NCBI GenBank assembly: GCA_013152815.1
Contig: JAADFO010000030.1
Span: 1-36,195, forward strand
Length of the DNA stretch: 36,195 bases
Origin: Nanobdellati archaeon
GTDB lineage: Archaea; Nanobdellota; Nanobdellia; Woesearchaeales; JAADFO01
Direction of reading: 5' to 3'
The position numbers were made by a program, and so were the translations under genes. The first letter of the stretch is position 1; every line of letters begins with the position of its first letter. Positions 35,345-36,195 of this stretch are shown piece after piece. The notes under the pieces are model-generated. The model did not search any database. It was not told the DNA's origin and was given only the letters and a program-made list of their open reading frames with translations.

Positions 35345-35428
35345 TGCGGGGGAAGGGGTTCGAACCCTCGTAGGCACTAAGCCAACAGGCCCTGAACCTG
35401 TCCCGTTTGACCACTCCGGCACCCCCGC
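35345..35428 (-). tRNA. tRNA-Leu (anticodon CAG)
   Basis: An 84-nt class II tRNA without an intron. The acceptor stem pairs GCGGGGG with CCCCCGC and the discriminator is A. The anticodon stem ACAGG/CCTGT closes the loop TTCAGGG with anticodon CAG, which reads CUG. The long variable arm is GGC...GCC and the T-loop is TTCGAAC. No CCA is encoded. A TATA-like box lies about 30 bp upstream, and a T9 terminator follows. Confidence 0.95.
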
Positions 35429-35454
35429 AGATGGTCCTTGAGAGACCGCCCATG

Positions 35455-35464
35455 CTTTAAAAAG
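35455..35464 (-). promoter_or_regulatory. TATA-like box of tRNA-Leu(CAG)
   Basis: CTTTTTAAAG on the - strand is centred about 31 bp upstream of the tRNA 5' end, close to the expected spacing for an archaeal tRNA promoter. Confidence 0.4.
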
Positions 35465-35556
35465 ATTATGGAGTGATTTGGCCGGAGTGATGGAACGTTG
35501 GAGTGCCGCCCAGAGCACAGGATGCATGAAGGGCAAAGGCTTTTATAGGGAACAGG

Positions 35557-35985
35557 ATGAGCAGGGGGATGCTCTACCAACAGCAACCCGAGACACCTCT
35601 GGAAACGAGAACACCGGATGACGGACCGGCCAGATACAGGCAAAGAACCCTGTTTTCTGACCTGAGACAGGTCGTCTCAGACATGAAGAGATTCAAGAAA
35701 TGGCCGCTGATCATCTACACGCTCAACCTTGCAAGCATATTCTACAGCTCTCCGGGAACTGCAACGGACGACAACCGACAGGCCGCACTCACCGCACAGC
35801 TCAACCCCCGACAATATCAGGGAGTCCTGCAGGTTTCAGCTTCAGATTTGGAACCTCCTACCAGACCGACGCGTCTCGACAGCAGCTCAGTTGGCCAGCA
35901 GAACATAGACCAGGCAATAGACACCATCATCATGCCGGAACTTTCACAGGAAAGGCCTGTGGATCACCGGTCGACAGAACGATGA
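35557..35985 (+). CDS. Possible small membrane or secreted protein
   Basis: An ORF of 142 codons, on the + strand, between two tRNA genes on the other strand. It has a basic N-terminal part, then KRFKKWPLIIYTLNLASIFYSS, which could be a signal anchor or signal peptide, then a polar Gln/Thr/Ser-rich region (ALTAQLNPRQYQGVLQVSAS). A TATA-like TTTTATA at 35541-35547 is about 25 bp before the in-frame ATG at 35569, so a leaderless start there is possible instead of 35557. No family is recognised, and it may be chance. The rest of the 35429-36040 interval shows nothing else that I can support. Confidence 0.35.
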   Translation: MSRGMLYQQQPETPLETRTPDDGPARYRQRTLFSDLRQVVSDMKRFKKWPLIIYTLNLASIFYSSPGTATDDNRQAALTAQLNPRQYQGVLQVSASDLEPPTRPTRLDSSSVGQQNIDQAIDTIIMPELSQERPVDHRSTER

Positions 35986-36040
35986 CCCCTGATCAAGGCA
36001 TCAAGGAGCATGGCGACCCTGTCCGGTAAGAATACCATGA

Positions 36041-36170
36041 TGCGGAGTGCAGGGTTCGAACCTGCGTAGGCACTAAGCCAGTGGATGCCTCAGTCATCGC
36101 TGCGCACAAAGCAGCTTCTCGCTCAAGACACGCTTGAGTCCACCCCGTTTGACCACTCCGGCAACTCCGC
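36041..36170 (-). tRNA. tRNA-Leu (anticodon CAA) with 46-nt intron
   Basis: The acceptor stem pairs GCGGAGT with ACTCCGC, discriminator A, no CCA. Exons are at 36133-36170 and 36041-36086, giving an 84-nt mature class II tRNA. The stem GTGGA/TCCAC closes the loop that starts CTCAAG, so the anticodon is CAA (reads UUG). The intron, 36087-36132, lies between positions 37 and 38. CTCA of the anticodon loop can pair with TGAG near the intron 3' end, leaving three-base bulges AGC and GCA that would be cut after the second base, the bulge-helix-bulge rule. The outer intron helix pairs poorly, so it may be a relaxed form. Confidence 0.93.
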
Positions 36171-36195
36171 AAGACTGGCATCAAGAAGACCAGGA

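Overview
The window is most likely archaeal. A leucine tRNA gene carries a 46-nt intron at position 37/38 that fits a bulge-helix-bulge splice site. Neither tRNA gene encodes CCA. Several genes have a TATA-like box 22-30 bp ahead of their start, as expected of leaderless archaeal transcripts. Aspartate carbamoyltransferase is split into catalytic and regulatory chains. The mix of a huge Ig-repeat surface protein, small class III signal (pilin-like) proteins and bacterial-type CoA enzymes suggests a DPANN lineage, Woesearchaeota-like, but this is inference from gene content, not a phylogeny.

Region 1 (1-25520, + strand) looks like one transcription unit. It is dominated by a giant surface protein of more than about 7,500 residues in the window, with its 5' end outside. 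Four single-base frame changes, all within the first 4.02 kb, break the reading frame; from there it is open to 22603. The protein runs from a Cys-rich part and a possible jelly-roll domain through many Ig-like modules, a block of about seven tandem units of about 1.19 kb (9065-17380), Cys-containing Ig modules and an Fn3-like module. It ends with four Cys-rich repeats, Asp-rich calcium-type loops, one membrane helix and a basic cytoplasmic tail of about 250 residues. Four membrane proteins follow with overlapping or close junctions. Each starts with a short basic leader and one hydrophobic helix, like type IV pilins or minor pseudopilins. Together they suggest a surface adhesion or appendage system.

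Region 2 (25597-29342, - strand) holds a membrane pyrophosphatase with K+-dependent, Na+-pump-like motifs and, upstream of it, an rpe-coaE-coaD operon with overlapping genes. Region 3 is a single AT-richer orphan gene at 29451-30536, probably acquired. Region 4 (30552-35145) is mostly pyrimidine synthesis on the - strand: pyrE-pyrF-LOG-family protein, then pyrB-pyrI. Two small genes of unknown role, one a DUF4013-like membrane protein, sit between the two operons.

Region 5 (35146-36195) holds two tRNA-Leu genes (CAG and intron-containing CAA), a partial duplication of the first tRNA's 3' end and terminator with a structured, tRNA-sized stretch beside it, and a weakly supported small ORF between the tRNAs.
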